A DNA stretch of 64,000 nucleotides from Terriglobia bacterium (GCA_020073345.1 JAIQFI010000013.1:57287-121286), one strand, 5' to 3'; positions 1 through 9,321 are shown, counted from the first letter of the stretch. A program made the numbers and translations. Notes: a model not told the origin generated them from the letters alone.

Positions 1-795
1 CGTAATTGTCTTTCGCTCGCCCGTCTTCCAATCCACTGAGACGATCTGGCTCAAGCCGTTGCCGAAAATCAAGCCGCCTTTGCAGACCTGGTCCAGAGCA
101 GCGGTGTAGAAAATGAGGCGCGATGCATCCGGCGACCAATGTGGGGTTCCCGTCAACTCGGAGGAATCGGTGATTCCGCGCAGGCCCGAGCCATCGGGAT
201 GCACAATGTAAATGCGGGTGAATTGCGGGGTAACAAAGGGCGCAGGACCGGGCGCGGTCGTGGCCGGACAGGCCTTGATCCGCGGATCCCGATCCGAAGA
301 GAAGGCAATCCATTGTCCGTCCGGAGACCAGGCGGGCCTGAAATCTCCGGCCGGATGATTGGTAATGTTGCGCAATTTATGCGTCGCAAGATCGAGGACC
401 CAGATGTCCGCCTGCCCGCTCCGGCTCGACACGAATGCAAGGGTCTTCCCGTCGGGCGAGAGCGCGCCCTGGTCATCAAAGGCGGGATCGTCTGTCAGCC
501 GCTCCAACTGCGATCCGTCCGGATGTACCCGATATATGTCCGCGGAGCCGGCGCGATGTGACGTGAAGACGATCCATCGTCCATCCCGAGAAAACGTTGC
601 ATTGTAATCCAGGGCGGAGTTGGGCACCAGCGGACGCGGGTTACTGCCGTCTCGCGGAGCTACAAAAATGTCCGTGTTGTACGGTGCGTAGCTCTTGATA
701 GCGATGGTATATTTGGCCGCGCTATTCCCTTGCGCGGCCGCAATCGCACAAGACAAAAGCGGTAGGAGTAGTAAGCCGAATCGGGAACAGCCCAT
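1..795 (-). CDS. PD40/TolB-like beta-propeller exported protein (3' end beyond window)
   Basis: Translation from ATG at 795 gives an N-terminal signal peptide (short start, Leu/Ala-rich core, cleavage near AAAQG), followed by several beta-propeller blades with the PD40 signature (FSRDGRWIVF, LSPDGKTLAF, WSPDGQWIAF, HWSPDASRLIF). PD40/TolB-like propellers are usually periplasmic or exported and bind proteins or act as peptidase accessory domains. An AGAGGG ribosome-binding site lies 6-8 bases before the ATG. The reading frame is open to the left edge, 265 codons in, so the C-terminus and any catalytic domain are unseen. Specific function unknown. Confidence 0.85.
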   Translation of the reverse strand, partial: MGCSRFGLLLLPLLSCAIAAAQGNSAAKYTIAIKSYAPYNTDIFVAPRDGSNPRPLVPNSALDYNATFSRDGRWIVFTSHRAGSADIYRVHPDGSQLERLTDDPAFDDQGALSPDGKTLAFVSSRSGQADIWVLDLATHKLRNITNHPAGDFRPAWSPDGQWIAFSSDRDPRIKACPATTAPGPAPFVTPQFTRIYIVHPDGSGLRGITDSSELTGTPHWSPDASRLIFYTAALDQVCKGGLIFGNGLSQIVSVDWKTGERKTIT

Positions 796-1294
796 TCGTC
801 ATCCCTCTTTCGTTTCATCGATGCTAACACAACCCCCGCCTCAACCAAGACTGTGTCTCAAAAGCAAACGACCACAACGAACAATCCAGTCGGAGCTGAA
901 AATGCGTCGATCTGCGTGCCGACAACATCGCGTCTGGACAGCCGAAAGTGAGGCCGGAGCCGAGAATCCTTATCATTTTTGCGGGTGGCCGAAAACCGTG
1001 TGGTTCCTGCACATGCTGTCAGTGGACATACTCTGGGCTTAGAATCAGTTGCATCGATAGACCCATGTCAGCGGCCATTTCGGCACACACCTTGTCCTGA
1101 ATCAGAACCAACACCATCCATTCTTCCGTTTACACAATCATGTCGTTGCCGTGCTAGACGAGGGGAGTGACTTGTCCCATGCTTCGTCGGCGTTCGTATG
1201 CTATAGAACCAGGACTTGGGGAATTGAAATGTACGCGTGGCTCTCGGCTGGTTGGCAAGGCGTCCGGTTTGCTCTTCGAGGTGGCGAACGACGC
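796..1294. other. Intergenic region, no gene recognised
   Basis: About 500 bases between the start of the PD40 protein gene and the end of the next minus-strand gene. It must contain the promoter of the PD40 gene. The short open frames here show no recognisable domain or good ribosome-binding site, and I saw no clear terminator or repeat. Confidence 0.5.
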
Positions 1295-2794
1295 TTAAGG
1301 GAGGACGAACAAATCAAGATCCTGCTGTGAATCGTGCGTATTTTCCACGACCACTGACTTAGCAGCAGGCTGCACCATCGCCGTGGAATCAACGGTGAGG
1401 TATTCGAATGAACTCAACACGCGATAATTGCCGGGCGCCAGTCCGCTGAAGCGGTATTGTCCATGCACATCCGTGCGGGTTATCAACGTCTGTGAAACAC
1501 GTCGTGCCGGCTCCAGATCTTCTGATTCCAGAAATACCGGTGCGCCAATAACCGGATCCGCACCGGATTTGACAGTGCCGTGTATCGCACCAGGGTTGCC
1601 CGACAGAGCGAACCGGACGCCAACTCCACCAGTAAAGTCGTTCCAGCCATCTGCGCGGCCGTTGCCGGATTGTTGGATTCTCTGACCCGAGAAGCCTGAT
1701 GCATAGAACGTGGGGTTCGGCACAAGCGCGAGTTGCCACGGTCCTGCCGAGAGATGGGCCCGATTGTTCTCCAGTTTCAGTACCTGCTCGGTTCCGGGGC
1801 CTGCCAGGTCCTTTCGCCTCGCCAACATTTGGATCGAACCCGGATTGCCGGTCTGGACCGAAGTGCCCTCAAACGTGAACAGAACGTCCACTTCCTCATG
1901 CAGCACGAACTTGATCGTAGTGTCCTGGTTCAGGTTAACCTTCCGGTAGTCGCCCTGAAATCCGGGGCGCTGGTCGAGGGGGGCCTGGGAAAACACTTCA
2001 TATTCTCCCGCCGGCATCGGACCAAAACGGTGAACGTTGCCTTGTACCATTTCTCTTCCAAGCTCCGAGGCCAGCGTCATCGTCACAGGGAGCGGCTCCG
2101 ATGGATTCGGAGGGACCGTGACCGCCTCCACCGTAAGCATGAATAACCGGCCGGTAACAGGCCGAACGTCCGCCCGATCCACTTGCTGATCCATCTCCAC
2201 CTGCACCGGAAATGCTTGGCTCACCCCCTCGGATTCCTTCCCGAACGTTGGAAGATAGCTGATATCTTCGTACTGTTTGCCCGCAGTTCGAACCAGATAG
2301 CTGCCGGGCTCCAGGCCAGAGATTCGAAACATGCCGCGGTCATCCGATTTCGCACGGGCAACCGGCCGCGGCGGTTGGGTATTGCGGTAAGCGATCACGT
2401 CGTGATCCGGCAAGCCGACGTCGTTCTCGTCCAAGACCGTTCCGGCGATGGCTCCATAGCGGGGAAGCCGGATGTTGAGGACGGCTGCATCGTTTTCGGT
2501 AACAGTCACAGGCATTCCGGCGGATTTCCACTGCTTTTGTCCGTACTGAACGGCGGCAAAGCCAGTCCGTGCCGCAGTGATCAGATAAACACCGGCGGGA
2601 AGCGTCGGGAACTCAAAGAAGCCATTTATATTAGTGCGAGCGGATCGCCGAAGCCCCGAAGCGCCTGGAACGGACTCTAACGTGACAGCGGCGCGCGCCA
2701 CCGGATGACCGGTCTGGTTCTCTACGACGGTACCCTTGATATCGGCGGCGTGAAGGGCGGCTGTTGCCACTGCCAGGACAAAATACGTTCGCAT
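1295..2794 (-). CDS. Carboxypeptidase-regulatory-like domain exported protein
   Basis: About 499 residues from ATG at 2794, where the product begins with a signal peptide (MRTYFVLAVATAALHA). Directly after it is a carboxypeptidase-regulatory-like (CarboxypepD_reg, Ig-like) repeat: IKGTVVENQTGHPVARAAV. Further copies follow (GAIAGTVLDENDVGLPDHDV; GAIHGTVKSGADPVIGAPVF), each ending in a PAGVY/PGSY/PGNYRV turn. Such all-beta repeats are abundant in secreted acidobacterial proteins and in the N-termini of TonB-dependent transporters, but no barrel follows here. The frame is open upstream to 3247, but that extension lacks a signal peptide and reads like non-coding sequence, so the 2794 start is preferred. 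Confidence 0.8.
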   Translation of the reverse strand: MRTYFVLAVATAALHAADIKGTVVENQTGHPVARAAVTLESVPGASGLRRSARTNINGFFEFPTLPAGVYLITAARTGFAAVQYGQKQWKSAGMPVTVTENDAAVLNIRLPRYGAIAGTVLDENDVGLPDHDVIAYRNTQPPRPVARAKSDDRGMFRISGLEPGSYLVRTAGKQYEDISYLPTFGKESEGVSQAFPVQVEMDQQVDRADVRPVTGRLFMLTVEAVTVPPNPSEPLPVTMTLASELGREMVQGNVHRFGPMPAGEYEVFSQAPLDQRPGFQGDYRKVNLNQDTTIKFVLHEEVDVLFTFEGTSVQTGNPGSIQMLARRKDLAGPGTEQVLKLENNRAHLSAGPWQLALVPNPTFYASGFSGQRIQQSGNGRADGWNDFTGGVGVRFALSGNPGAIHGTVKSGADPVIGAPVFLESEDLEPARRVSQTLITRTDVHGQYRFSGLAPGNYRVLSSFEYLTVDSTAMVQPAAKSVVVENTHDSQQDLDLFVLP

Positions 2795-3238
2795 GATTGG
2801 TTGAATAAATGACGTAGAAGCCTCTTTCGGAGTGCAGGACAAAAGTGGCATATTGGGAACATAACATTCAAAGAGCCGTAACTCACAGCCAATCAAGGAG
2901 TGAAGTTGCATTGCTCCCCATCTGCTCGAACCGTGTGCCGCCGGTTGGGCCCATCCAAGGGCTCTGGGGTCGTCGGATCGCACAAGCGGATCTTTGGGGA
3001 GTTCAGCGCTCGGTACCCAGCTTGTACCCATGTGGGCCTGGGCTTGCCGACTTTCGGCCGCGTTGACCCAAGGCCGGATTATCGGAACTCCGGCAGACTG
3101 AATCCCTCCAGGGAATTCACTCCACGGGAATGCAAGTGATAACGTCGGGTATTGCATGATCGCCCGATGAACTGGGCAAGCGGCACTTCTTAATCTGCTA
3201 AGACAAAGGGGTTCGATTCGGCATCTGCTTCGAATAGA
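2795..3238. other. Divergent intergenic region
   Basis: About 440 bases between two divergently transcribed exported-protein genes, so promoters for both should lie here. No convincing -35/-10 pair, operator or GGAATA-type element was seen. The minus-strand frame remains open through it but has no protein-like features. Confidence 0.45.
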
Positions 3239-5419
3239 ATGAGGCAAAACATGATTCCAAGATCACGCGTTCTCTTGTATTTATTGCCGCTTGCGCTGGC
3301 GTTCGCTCAAGGTCCGCCGCCCAATCCAATCGTGAATCCCGGATTCGAGGTTGGCAAACTCGGAGATGTACCGATCGGCTGGATGAACACCATTCCTGCT
3401 TCTCCAACAAGGCTTGTCCAAGAATCTTGTCACACTGGAAAACAGTGCGCCGACTTAACTAGCACCGCTCAAGGTGTTCTGTTGCAATCTTTCGATGCCG
3501 CTCCATACCGGGGCAAGAAGTTTCGCTATCGCGCCGAAGTACGCAACAAGGCAGGGACCCGCGCGCAACTCTGGCTTCGGGTGGATCGTTTGAATGGCAG
3601 AGTGGGCTTCTTTGATAACATGGGCGACCGGCCGATCACATCGGAGAATTGGAACGTCTATGAGATTAGCGGCGAAGTTGACCGCGATGCACGGAATATC
3701 TTTCTCGGTTTGTTACTGCCAGGAGCGGGAGAAGCCTGGATCGATGATGCGTCGTTTGAAATCATTGGCGATGCCGATCCGGTAGAGCCAGCCAAGCCGC
3801 TGACTTTGCGGGGTCTTCAGAATCTGGAAGCACTAGCCCGTGCTTTTGGGTACATCCACTACTTCTATCCGAGCGATGAAGCAGCGGCTGCGGACTGGAA
3901 CCATTTGGCTGAAGACGGAATCCGTGCCGTGGAGCCTGCGCAAACGCCCGCTGAATTGGCGGCCAAACTACAATCTGCTTTCGCTGAGGTCGCTCCCACC
4001 GCGCGGATGTTTCTAACCGGGACTCCATTTCCCGTGCTGAATCTAAAACCCGGACCGAACATCATCTCGTGGCGGCACGAAGGAGTCAGCTTGAGCGCAC
4101 AGAGTGTTTATCACAGCGTCCGTGTGATCGAACCCGCGCCGCAGGCATTACGGCTTCTTCGCCGTGACCTTCCGGGTGGAGTTTCACTTCTCATGCCGAT
4201 GGCGCTTTACCGCGACGTGGCTGGACCGCCGATACAAGCGCCCATTCCGGCCAAACCCAGTGGTTCCGGCGATGATCGCACCACACGGTTGGCGGCGGTC
4301 ATTGTTGCGTGGAATGTGATGGAGCACTTCTATCCATACTTCGACGTCGTAAAGACTGATTGGGCGATGCAACTGCCAGTGGCGCTCAGCGCCGCCGCCG
4401 AAAATAAGGACGCGGATGAATTTGGCGTCACTCTGCGGAAGATGGTTGCGGCGCTACACGACGGCCACGGCAATGTAACTCCAGTCGCCGCCACGTTCAA
4501 TCAGCCGATTATCTGGACGTGGGCGGAAGGGCGGATCGTCGTTCTCGCGACCAACGGCGTAGGCGGAATTAGTTCTGGCGATGCGCTTGTTTCAATCGAC
4601 GGAAAGCCCGCGCTCGAAGCCATCGGCGAAATCGAATCTCTCGATTCTGGAGCCACGCCACAGTTCATACGGTACCGAGCGCTAGGGGAACTACTGGCAC
4701 GTCCACGCGGTGCCACTGCTCAACTTGAGGTGGAACCAGCCGCCGCGCCCGATACGCTCAAACCCGTAACGATTCGTTACGACCAGGCGTTTCGCCAGGT
4801 GCAGGAACCACGTCCCGACAAGGTCAGCGAACTGGAGCCCGGCATCTTCTATCTCGATCTAGACCGCATTACAGACGCCGACTACGCCGCTGCCCTACCG
4901 TCGCTGGCCAAGGCGAAAGGCATCGTCTTTGACATGCGCGGATATCCTAGGGGAATCCAGAATCCAGTGGAGTTTTTCAGCCACCTCATAGATAAGCCAG
5001 TTCGGACCGCCCAGTTTTTAGTTCCTATTGTCACCGAACCGGAGCACAAGATCACGGATTTTCGGGACGGCGGTTGGTTCATCCAGCCCAAGGCTCCATT
5101 CTTGACTGCTAAGCGCGCGTTCATTACGGACGGACGCGCGATCAGCTACGCCGAGACCTGTATGGCCATCGTGGAGAATTACAAGCTGGCCGAAATTGTC
5201 GGCGAGCCGACCGCCGGCACCAACGGTAACGTGAACCCTTTTCCCGTTCCCGGCGGCTACACAATTACGTGGACCGGGATGAAGGTGCTGAAACACGATG
5301 GCTCGCAGCATCACGGCGTCGGGATTCAGCCCACCATTCGGGTTTCGCGCACTCGCGCGGGCATCGCCGCTGGGCGGGACGAGATGATCGAACGCGCTAT
5401 CGAAGAAGTCAAAAAGTGA
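3239..5419 (+). CDS. S41 family peptidase with N-terminal carbohydrate-binding-like domain
   Basis: 726 residues starting with a signal peptide (LLYLLPLALAFAQG). Residues about 27-180 form a beta-sandwich resembling carbohydrate-binding modules (VNPGFEVGKLGDVPIGWMNT near the start). The C-terminal half is a C-terminal-processing/tricorn-type S41 protease: a PDZ-like stretch, the FDMRGYP strand, and the probable nucleophile Ser in RAISYAET followed by VGEPTAGTNGN, the family's conserved glycine-rich segment. Such proteins are exported and cleave unstructured or misfolded peptides; the real substrate is unknown. A second ATG lies four codons in. It stands alone, with about 400 bases of non-coding DNA on each side. 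Confidence 0.85.
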   Translation: MRQNMIPRSRVLLYLLPLALAFAQGPPPNPIVNPGFEVGKLGDVPIGWMNTIPASPTRLVQESCHTGKQCADLTSTAQGVLLQSFDAAPYRGKKFRYRAEVRNKAGTRAQLWLRVDRLNGRVGFFDNMGDRPITSENWNVYEISGEVDRDARNIFLGLLLPGAGEAWIDDASFEIIGDADPVEPAKPLTLRGLQNLEALARAFGYIHYFYPSDEAAAADWNHLAEDGIRAVEPAQTPAELAAKLQSAFAEVAPTARMFLTGTPFPVLNLKPGPNIISWRHEGVSLSAQSVYHSVRVIEPAPQALRLLRRDLPGGVSLLMPMALYRDVAGPPIQAPIPAKPSGSGDDRTTRLAAVIVAWNVMEHFYPYFDVVKTDWAMQLPVALSAAAENKDADEFGVTLRKMVAALHDGHGNVTPVAATFNQPIIWTWAEGRIVVLATNGVGGISSGDALVSIDGKPALEAIGEIESLDSGATPQFIRYRALGELLARPRGATAQLEVEPAAAPDTLKPVTIRYDQAFRQVQEPRPDKVSELEPGIFYLDLDRITDADYAAALPSLAKAKGIVFDMRGYPRGIQNPVEFFSHLIDKPVRTAQFLVPIVTEPEHKITDFRDGGWFIQPKAPFLTAKRAFITDGRAISYAETCMAIVENYKLAEIVGEPTAGTNGNVNPFPVPGGYTITWTGMKVLKHDGSQHHGVGIQPTIRVSRTRAGIAAGRDEMIERAIEEVKK

Positions 5420-5808
5420 TGCCTTAAAAGCAGACTTGAGCGCTTTCAGGAAGCTGTCACCTGGTAGCCTCTGCCTACGAAGTATGGCGTTGGCCAAGTC
5501 GAGCCGCGCTTGGACGTAAAGGCCCTATCCGCAGGAGTGATCTTTCCCGTTTACTTCCGTGAACGGCGTTCCTGGAAGTAGCTAGCGACAATGCTCGTTA
5601 TTGTCTAGCACCCACCACGCTGGGCCAACATCCCGCACGCTGTCACAAGGCCAGGGTCTTGGGATTTGCCGAAAGGATTTCCTTTCGGCCCGGCATGCTC
5701 AGTCGTGGAGTTATCTCTGGCGACTGAAATGGGTGGAGGCGTGCTGAAAGTGTTTGAAATGCCTTTCGGCACGGTAGCTTCCGATAAGGCCCATTAAAAG
5801 GACCTTTC
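5420..5808. other. Intergenic region with a hairpin, no gene
   Basis: About 390 bases between the S41 protease and the integrase remnant. The one structure seen is an inverted repeat at 5581-5609: GCTA, a GC bulge, GACAAT, a 7-base loop, ATTGTC, TAGC. It lacks a following T-run, so it is not a standard terminator. It may be an operator, a recombination site or chance. Confidence 0.4.
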
Positions 5809-6087
5809 ATGGATGAGTTGATCGCGCTGCAAAAGATTGCGGGATGGGAAACACTGAAGACGCTCGTGCTCGATAGCGTAACCTTGCCGATCACGAAACG
5901 GGTGTACAACATGCCGCTCGATGAATTTGTCGCCTGGTTCCGGCAGGAGCCCCGTCCCGCCTTCGGTAAGGCGACGGTCAACGCCTGGCGAGTGTCGTTG
6001 GAAGCTTGTGGCCTCGGGTCGGCGTCGATGATCATCCGAATGTCAGCCCCAAAGAGTAGATCGCCTCAAGCGATTTACCAGCTCTGA
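5809..6087 (+). pseudogene. Tyrosine integrase remnant (N-terminal core-binding domain only)
   Basis: The 92-codon frame aligns by eye with residues about 15-75 of the intact integrase encoded at 8204-9136: LKTLVLDSV.LPITKRVY against IKALVLDTLPSPESKRAY, then FGKATVNAWRVSLEACGLGSAS against FTKATVNAYRVDLEARRLSSST. This is the SAM-like, DNA core-binding domain of phage-type integrases. Homology stops near 6040, the remaining residues look random, and the entire catalytic domain is missing. It is on the opposite strand to the intact gene. It is most simply the left-over of an older, related integrative element. Confidence 0.7.
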
Positions 6088-6107
6088 CAGGATACCGTTT
6101 TAGGCTG

Positions 6108-6572
6108 TTACCGGAATTTCCATCCTTCGCTCTTCATGAGTTCCAACAGTGTCAGGGATTTGATTCCGTAGGCATCACACACATCCGGGATCTTAGGCCG
6201 CGCCGGATTGCCCTTGCGCTTCTCGCCTGTCACAACCGACAGCCCGCGAACCTTGGCCACGGCGATGACGAAAGGATCGGCAATGCTACGATTCCGCTCG
6301 TTGTTTACCAGTTTGGGGAAGGCTCCAAGGATCTCAGCTGTGGCGATTTGAATGTCGGCCTCTAGTGGGCAAAAGAGCCCATCTTGCAACCGCGCCCAGC
6401 TATGAAGGTCGTCATCGTTCTTGGAAAGTTCTTTCAGAACTTCGTCCGGGGCTACCAACCGACCTCCGGCAATCATGTTCTCAAGGTTGTCCCATAGCGT
6501 TGGGAAAACATCGCGCGGATAGTAGCGTACCCAGCCGTCAAGGATGGCGCTCGTGTCGATACAATAGGCCAT
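6108..6572 (-). CDS. DUF4411 (PIN-like) putative toxin
   Basis: 154 residues from ATG at 6572. The sequence opens with AYCIDTSAILDGWVRYYPRD, the PIN-like acidic start, and continues with PDEVLKELS, ADPFVIAVAK and VVTGEKR, matching the DUF4411 family in order and length. DUF4411 proteins are thought to be PIN-fold ribonuclease toxins related to VapC; Asp in IDTS, Glu in DEVLKEL and Asp in ADPF would be the metal ligands. Its start lies two bases after the stop of the upstream ImmA/IrrE gene, the usual toxin-antitoxin-like order for this pair. A TTG start at 6578 would give a 4-base overlap. Activity is inferred, not shown. Confidence 0.8.
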   Translation of the reverse strand: MAYCIDTSAILDGWVRYYPRDVFPTLWDNLENMIAGGRLVAPDEVLKELSKNDDDLHSWARLQDGLFCPLEADIQIATAEILGAFPKLVNNERNRSIADPFVIAVAKVRGLSVVTGEKRKGNPARPKIPDVCDAYGIKSLTLLELMKSEGWKFR

Positions 6573-6574
6573 CT

Positions 6575-7681
6575 TCAATCAGCACCCTTGGACACGAGTT
6601 GTTCCACCTTCGGAAGGTGCTTGATCTTCAGGCCAAGGTAGTTCGAAAGATCTGCCGAGGTAATGGCCTCCTGATGATACGCGCTCACCATGGTGCGGAC
6701 GTAGAGTTTCCCGAGATCCCGAACGCGCAGCGTGTAGGGCGGCGCGAATCCGCCTTCCCGTTTGGACTCCTGCCGATGGGCTCCCATGTAGTGGTCCCGC
6801 TTGGATTGGTAGAAATTGAGCGACACGCGCCCGGTTGTAAGGAGACGCCGAACGATAACTTCCCTGCTTACCGAGAACCGTCTAGAAAGATTTTCAATCT
6901 CCGATTCGGCAGGCCTCGCCGAACTGAATCCAAGCGTATTCAACTCACGTTCGAGAGCGGACGCTGGAACGAGAATGTTACCGGCGACTTCATTGCAGAA
7001 GACCTCTACATCGTCCGTGGAAGGGGAGCGGTCTTCGTGAAGATCGCAAAGTGGACTCTGCCTCAAGAGGATGTGAGCCAACTCATGCAACAAAGTGAAG
7101 ACGCGTCCGCGCGGAGAGTCTTTGGCGTTAGCCACGACGACGGGCAACTGTTTTTCGTAGATTGCGAAGCCGCGCGCTTCGCTTAACTCAATGTCCCCTG
7201 TTTGGAAAACAAGAACCCCAACGTTCTCTAGGGCTCGGACCCAGTTGTTGAGCGCCTCGTAGGTTTGCCGCCAGGAGTATTGGGCGTCTAGAGAAACGTT
7301 GAGGAGCTTTCTGGCCGCTTCAGCGAAGGCTTCCGCGGAATTTCGCAAACCGCGGAAGTCCGCATCGATCTCTGGTAGCTCGATCTTCGAATCTTCCGCG
7401 ACTTCCAGCAGGACTTCACGCTGAGAGCGGGCCAGCCTGACCGCTAGACTCAATTCCGGCGATTGGGTAGGCTTTGCGGACGCCGGTATGCGCCGGTGGT
7501 CCCGAAGCGCGTCGAATTTCTTCGGAGGTTCGGCTAAGAAGAAAACAGCCAACGGCCGCTTATAGACCTCGGCTACCTTCCGTAACTGGGGTATTGTCGG
7601 AGCGCTGCCTGCCTCCCACTCCAGAAGCTTATTGCTGGACACACCGATCTTCTGGGCAGCAGCTTCGATGGTGAGATTCAT
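6575..7681 (-). CDS. XRE-type HTH / ImmA-IrrE (COG2856) metallopeptidase domain protein
   Basis: At least 368 residues. The N-terminus is a Cro/C1-type helix-turn-helix (IEAAAQKIGVSSNKLLEWEAG), followed by a linker, then the ImmA/IrrE zinc-peptidase motif HELAH at about residues 199-203 and a downstream Glu-rich helix (EVFCNEVAGNILVPASA). These proteins act as antitoxins or derepress mobile elements by cleaving repressors. The ATG at 7681 would remove the first HTH helix: the same frame continues upstream as VKPELLKWARES, which matches the family, but has no ATG/GTG/TTG. A CTG at 7738 preceded by GGAAGG is a possible true start, with TATAAT (minus strand, 7765-7770) just upstream. Confidence 0.85.
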   Translation of the reverse strand: MNLTIEAAAQKIGVSSNKLLEWEAGSAPTIPQLRKVAEVYKRPLAVFFLAEPPKKFDALRDHRRIPASAKPTQSPELSLAVRLARSQREVLLEVAEDSKIELPEIDADFRGLRNSAEAFAEAARKLLNVSLDAQYSWRQTYEALNNWVRALENVGVLVFQTGDIELSEARGFAIYEKQLPVVVANAKDSPRGRVFTLLHELAHILLRQSPLCDLHEDRSPSTDDVEVFCNEVAGNILVPASALERELNTLGFSSARPAESEIENLSRRFSVSREVIVRRLLTTGRVSLNFYQSKRDHYMGAHRQESKREGGFAPPYTLRVRDLGKLYVRTMVSAYHQEAITSADLSNYLGLKIKHLPKVEQLVSKGAD

Positions 7682-7764
7682 CGACTCCCGCGCCCATTTG
7701 AGTAATTCCGGTTTTACAATTGCGCGTATAGAGGGCAGAAAGGCCTTCCCGTCCTGAGTCCCCT

Positions 7765-7770
7765 ATTATA
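7765..7770 (-). promoter_or_regulatory. Probable -10 box of the ImmA/IrrE-DUF4411 operon
   Basis: A perfect TATAAT on the minus strand about 27 bases upstream of the candidate CTG start at 7738. No good -35 (TTGACA-like) is visible at normal spacing, so an activator-dependent or extended promoter is possible. Confidence 0.4.
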
Positions 7771-7979
7771 GTCGGACGTTCCGGAACTACGGTTCTCATC
7801 AGACAACGACTTGCTTTTCTCCCGGACTCTTTAAAATGCCGGCGGACTGACGCCGGCCCAGCAGCGTAGCGTGTCTTTATGTTCTCCGGACCGGCCTGAT
7901 AATCCGCAATAGTGGAGGCGATATATAATCGTTCTTCCGGGCCTGGCGTTGCCGCCGCCTGGTTCCCGCTACTCCCGGA

Positions 7980-8207
7980 TTAAGTTCCGTCCCCGAGAGA
8001 TTGTGGACTCGTCTCGTGGATATTGGGACGGGACTCCATCATCCTTGATAGACTCAGGCGCATAGCAGTCGCGGTACCGATCCCCAGCGCCCTTGCGGTT
8101 TGGCGCCAGGAAGCACCTTGATTCCGCAGTTGCTGTACCTGCTGCGGTGTGACGCTCACGCGAGGACGGCCTACTGGATTTTTCGAGGCGGTCTCGGGCG
8201 GCATCAT
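7980..8207 (-). CDS. Small helix-turn-helix protein (resolvase C-terminal HTH type) coupled to integrase
   Basis: 75 residues. The middle part, NPVGRPRVSVTPQQVQQLRN followed by QGASWRQTARALGIGTATAM, is a Hin/resolvase-type DNA-binding helix-turn-helix without the catalytic serine domain. Its start overlaps the integrase stop by 4 bases (8204-8207), so the two are translationally coupled. It could be a recombination directionality factor or a regulator of the integrase. Alternatively it is the detached tail of a serine recombinase. Confidence 0.65.
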   Translation of the reverse strand: MMPPETASKNPVGRPRVSVTPQQVQQLRNQGASWRQTARALGIGTATAMRLSLSRMMESRPNIHETSPQSLGDGT

Positions 8208-9136
8208 CGAGGCACCTCAATCGTCAGCCCCAGGTGGTCGCACGGTGCGTCCGTGAGATCCTGTCTGACGCCCAGGTACCGTTCCGTGGTCGTGACGGAT
8301 GCGTGCCCCAGACTCAGTTGGATCTGTTCTAAAGCGACTCTGCCTTTATGCGCCAGCTTGGCAAATGTGCGCCGAAGATCATGAGGAGCAAGATTGGGGA
8401 CGCCGATCCTAGTGCCGGCGTCGTTGACGATCTGGAAGATACTGCGTGCCGTCATGCTCTTTCCGGTCACGCGTCTGCTTTTGTGCATGCTGCGGAAGAC
8501 CAGGCCGCTACTAATCCCTGACCCTGCCATCCACGCGTCGACGGCATGTTTGGTCCAACCTGGCATCGGCACGGTACGGACTCGCGCGCCCTTGCCGATC
8601 AGGTCTACGATCACCCAACGAGCGTCACGCAACTGAATATGCTCGACGGAAAGGGTTGTCGATTCCCGGCGTCGCAGGCCGCAGCCGATCAAGACGGCCA
8701 GTAGGGCCCGGTCTCGCGCGCCCTTCAGCGTTGCCGGATTGGGCATCGAGATGAGACGTTCGGATTGTTCGCGAGTCAGCCACTGGCCGGTACGGATGCC
8801 GGCTTGTTTAGTTCCCTTCACCCGCGAAATCGCCGAGGCTTGCTCGGGTGGCATGAAGCCGTTGTCAGCCGCCTGTATGGCGAGCTTTCGGATGGCACAG
8901 AGCCGCTGGTTAATGGTGGAAGACGAGAGCCGCCGTGCTTCGAGGTCTACTCGATAGGCGTTCACCGTGGCCTTGGTGAATCCGTCAACCACTTCCGCAC
9001 CACACCAGCGGAAGAAATCGTCGAGTGCCTGGCCATACGCCCGCTTACTCTCAGGGGAGGGAAGAGTGTCGAGGACCAGGGCTTTGATTCGCTCAAGCGC
9101 CGCGGCTCGTGGCGTTAGAATCGCCGCGGCCATCAT
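8204..9136 (-). CDS. Tyrosine-type site-specific integrase
   Basis: 310 residues. An N-terminal SAM-like core-binding domain (about 12-100) is followed by a phage-integrase catalytic domain with a full set of active residues: Arg near 156 (GCGLRRRES), Lys near 182 (IGKGARVR), His252 and Arg255 (PHDLRRTFAK), His278 (LSLGHAS) and nucleophile Tyr287 (TTTERYLG). It should catalyse integration or excision at an att site. The gene starts about 260 bases from a tRNA-Val 3' half at 9398, the expected arrangement for an integrase beside its attachment site. A second ATG follows the first directly. Confidence 0.93.
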   Translation of the reverse strand: MMAAAILTPRAAALERIKALVLDTLPSPESKRAYGQALDDFFRWCGAEVVDGFTKATVNAYRVDLEARRLSSSTINQRLCAIRKLAIQAADNGFMPPEQASAISRVKGTKQAGIRTGQWLTREQSERLISMPNPATLKGARDRALLAVLIGCGLRRRESTTLSVEHIQLRDARWVIVDLIGKGARVRTVPMPGWTKHAVDAWMAGSGISSGLVFRSMHKSRRVTGKSMTARSIFQIVNDAGTRIGVPNLAPHDLRRTFAKLAHKGRVALEQIQLSLGHASVTTTERYLGVRQDLTDAPCDHLGLTIEVPR

Positions 9137-9321
9137 CGTCCTCTTTTCCGCTCGTGGTTAGCCCAACTGGAGGCGGACGCTGTATCGGCCTGCTTGGACC
9201 TGCTGGCGATGAAGACGCAAGAGTGTATTGCTGCTCTCATCGCCTGTGTGCCTTTCAACCATTCGGCTGCTCGTCTAGGAGCCACCCCGCGAGCCGGTTA
9301 GTGTCAAGTTAGTGTCAAACA

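Noticed and set aside
2795..3247. N-terminal extension of the carboxypeptidase-regulatory-like protein
   Set aside because: The extra 151 residues have no domain and would hide an evident signal peptide; the 2794 start is preferred.
6365..7186. Plus-strand open frame of 273 codons over the ImmA/IrrE and DUF4411 genes
   Set aside because: Antisense to two clear domain genes and without any family match.
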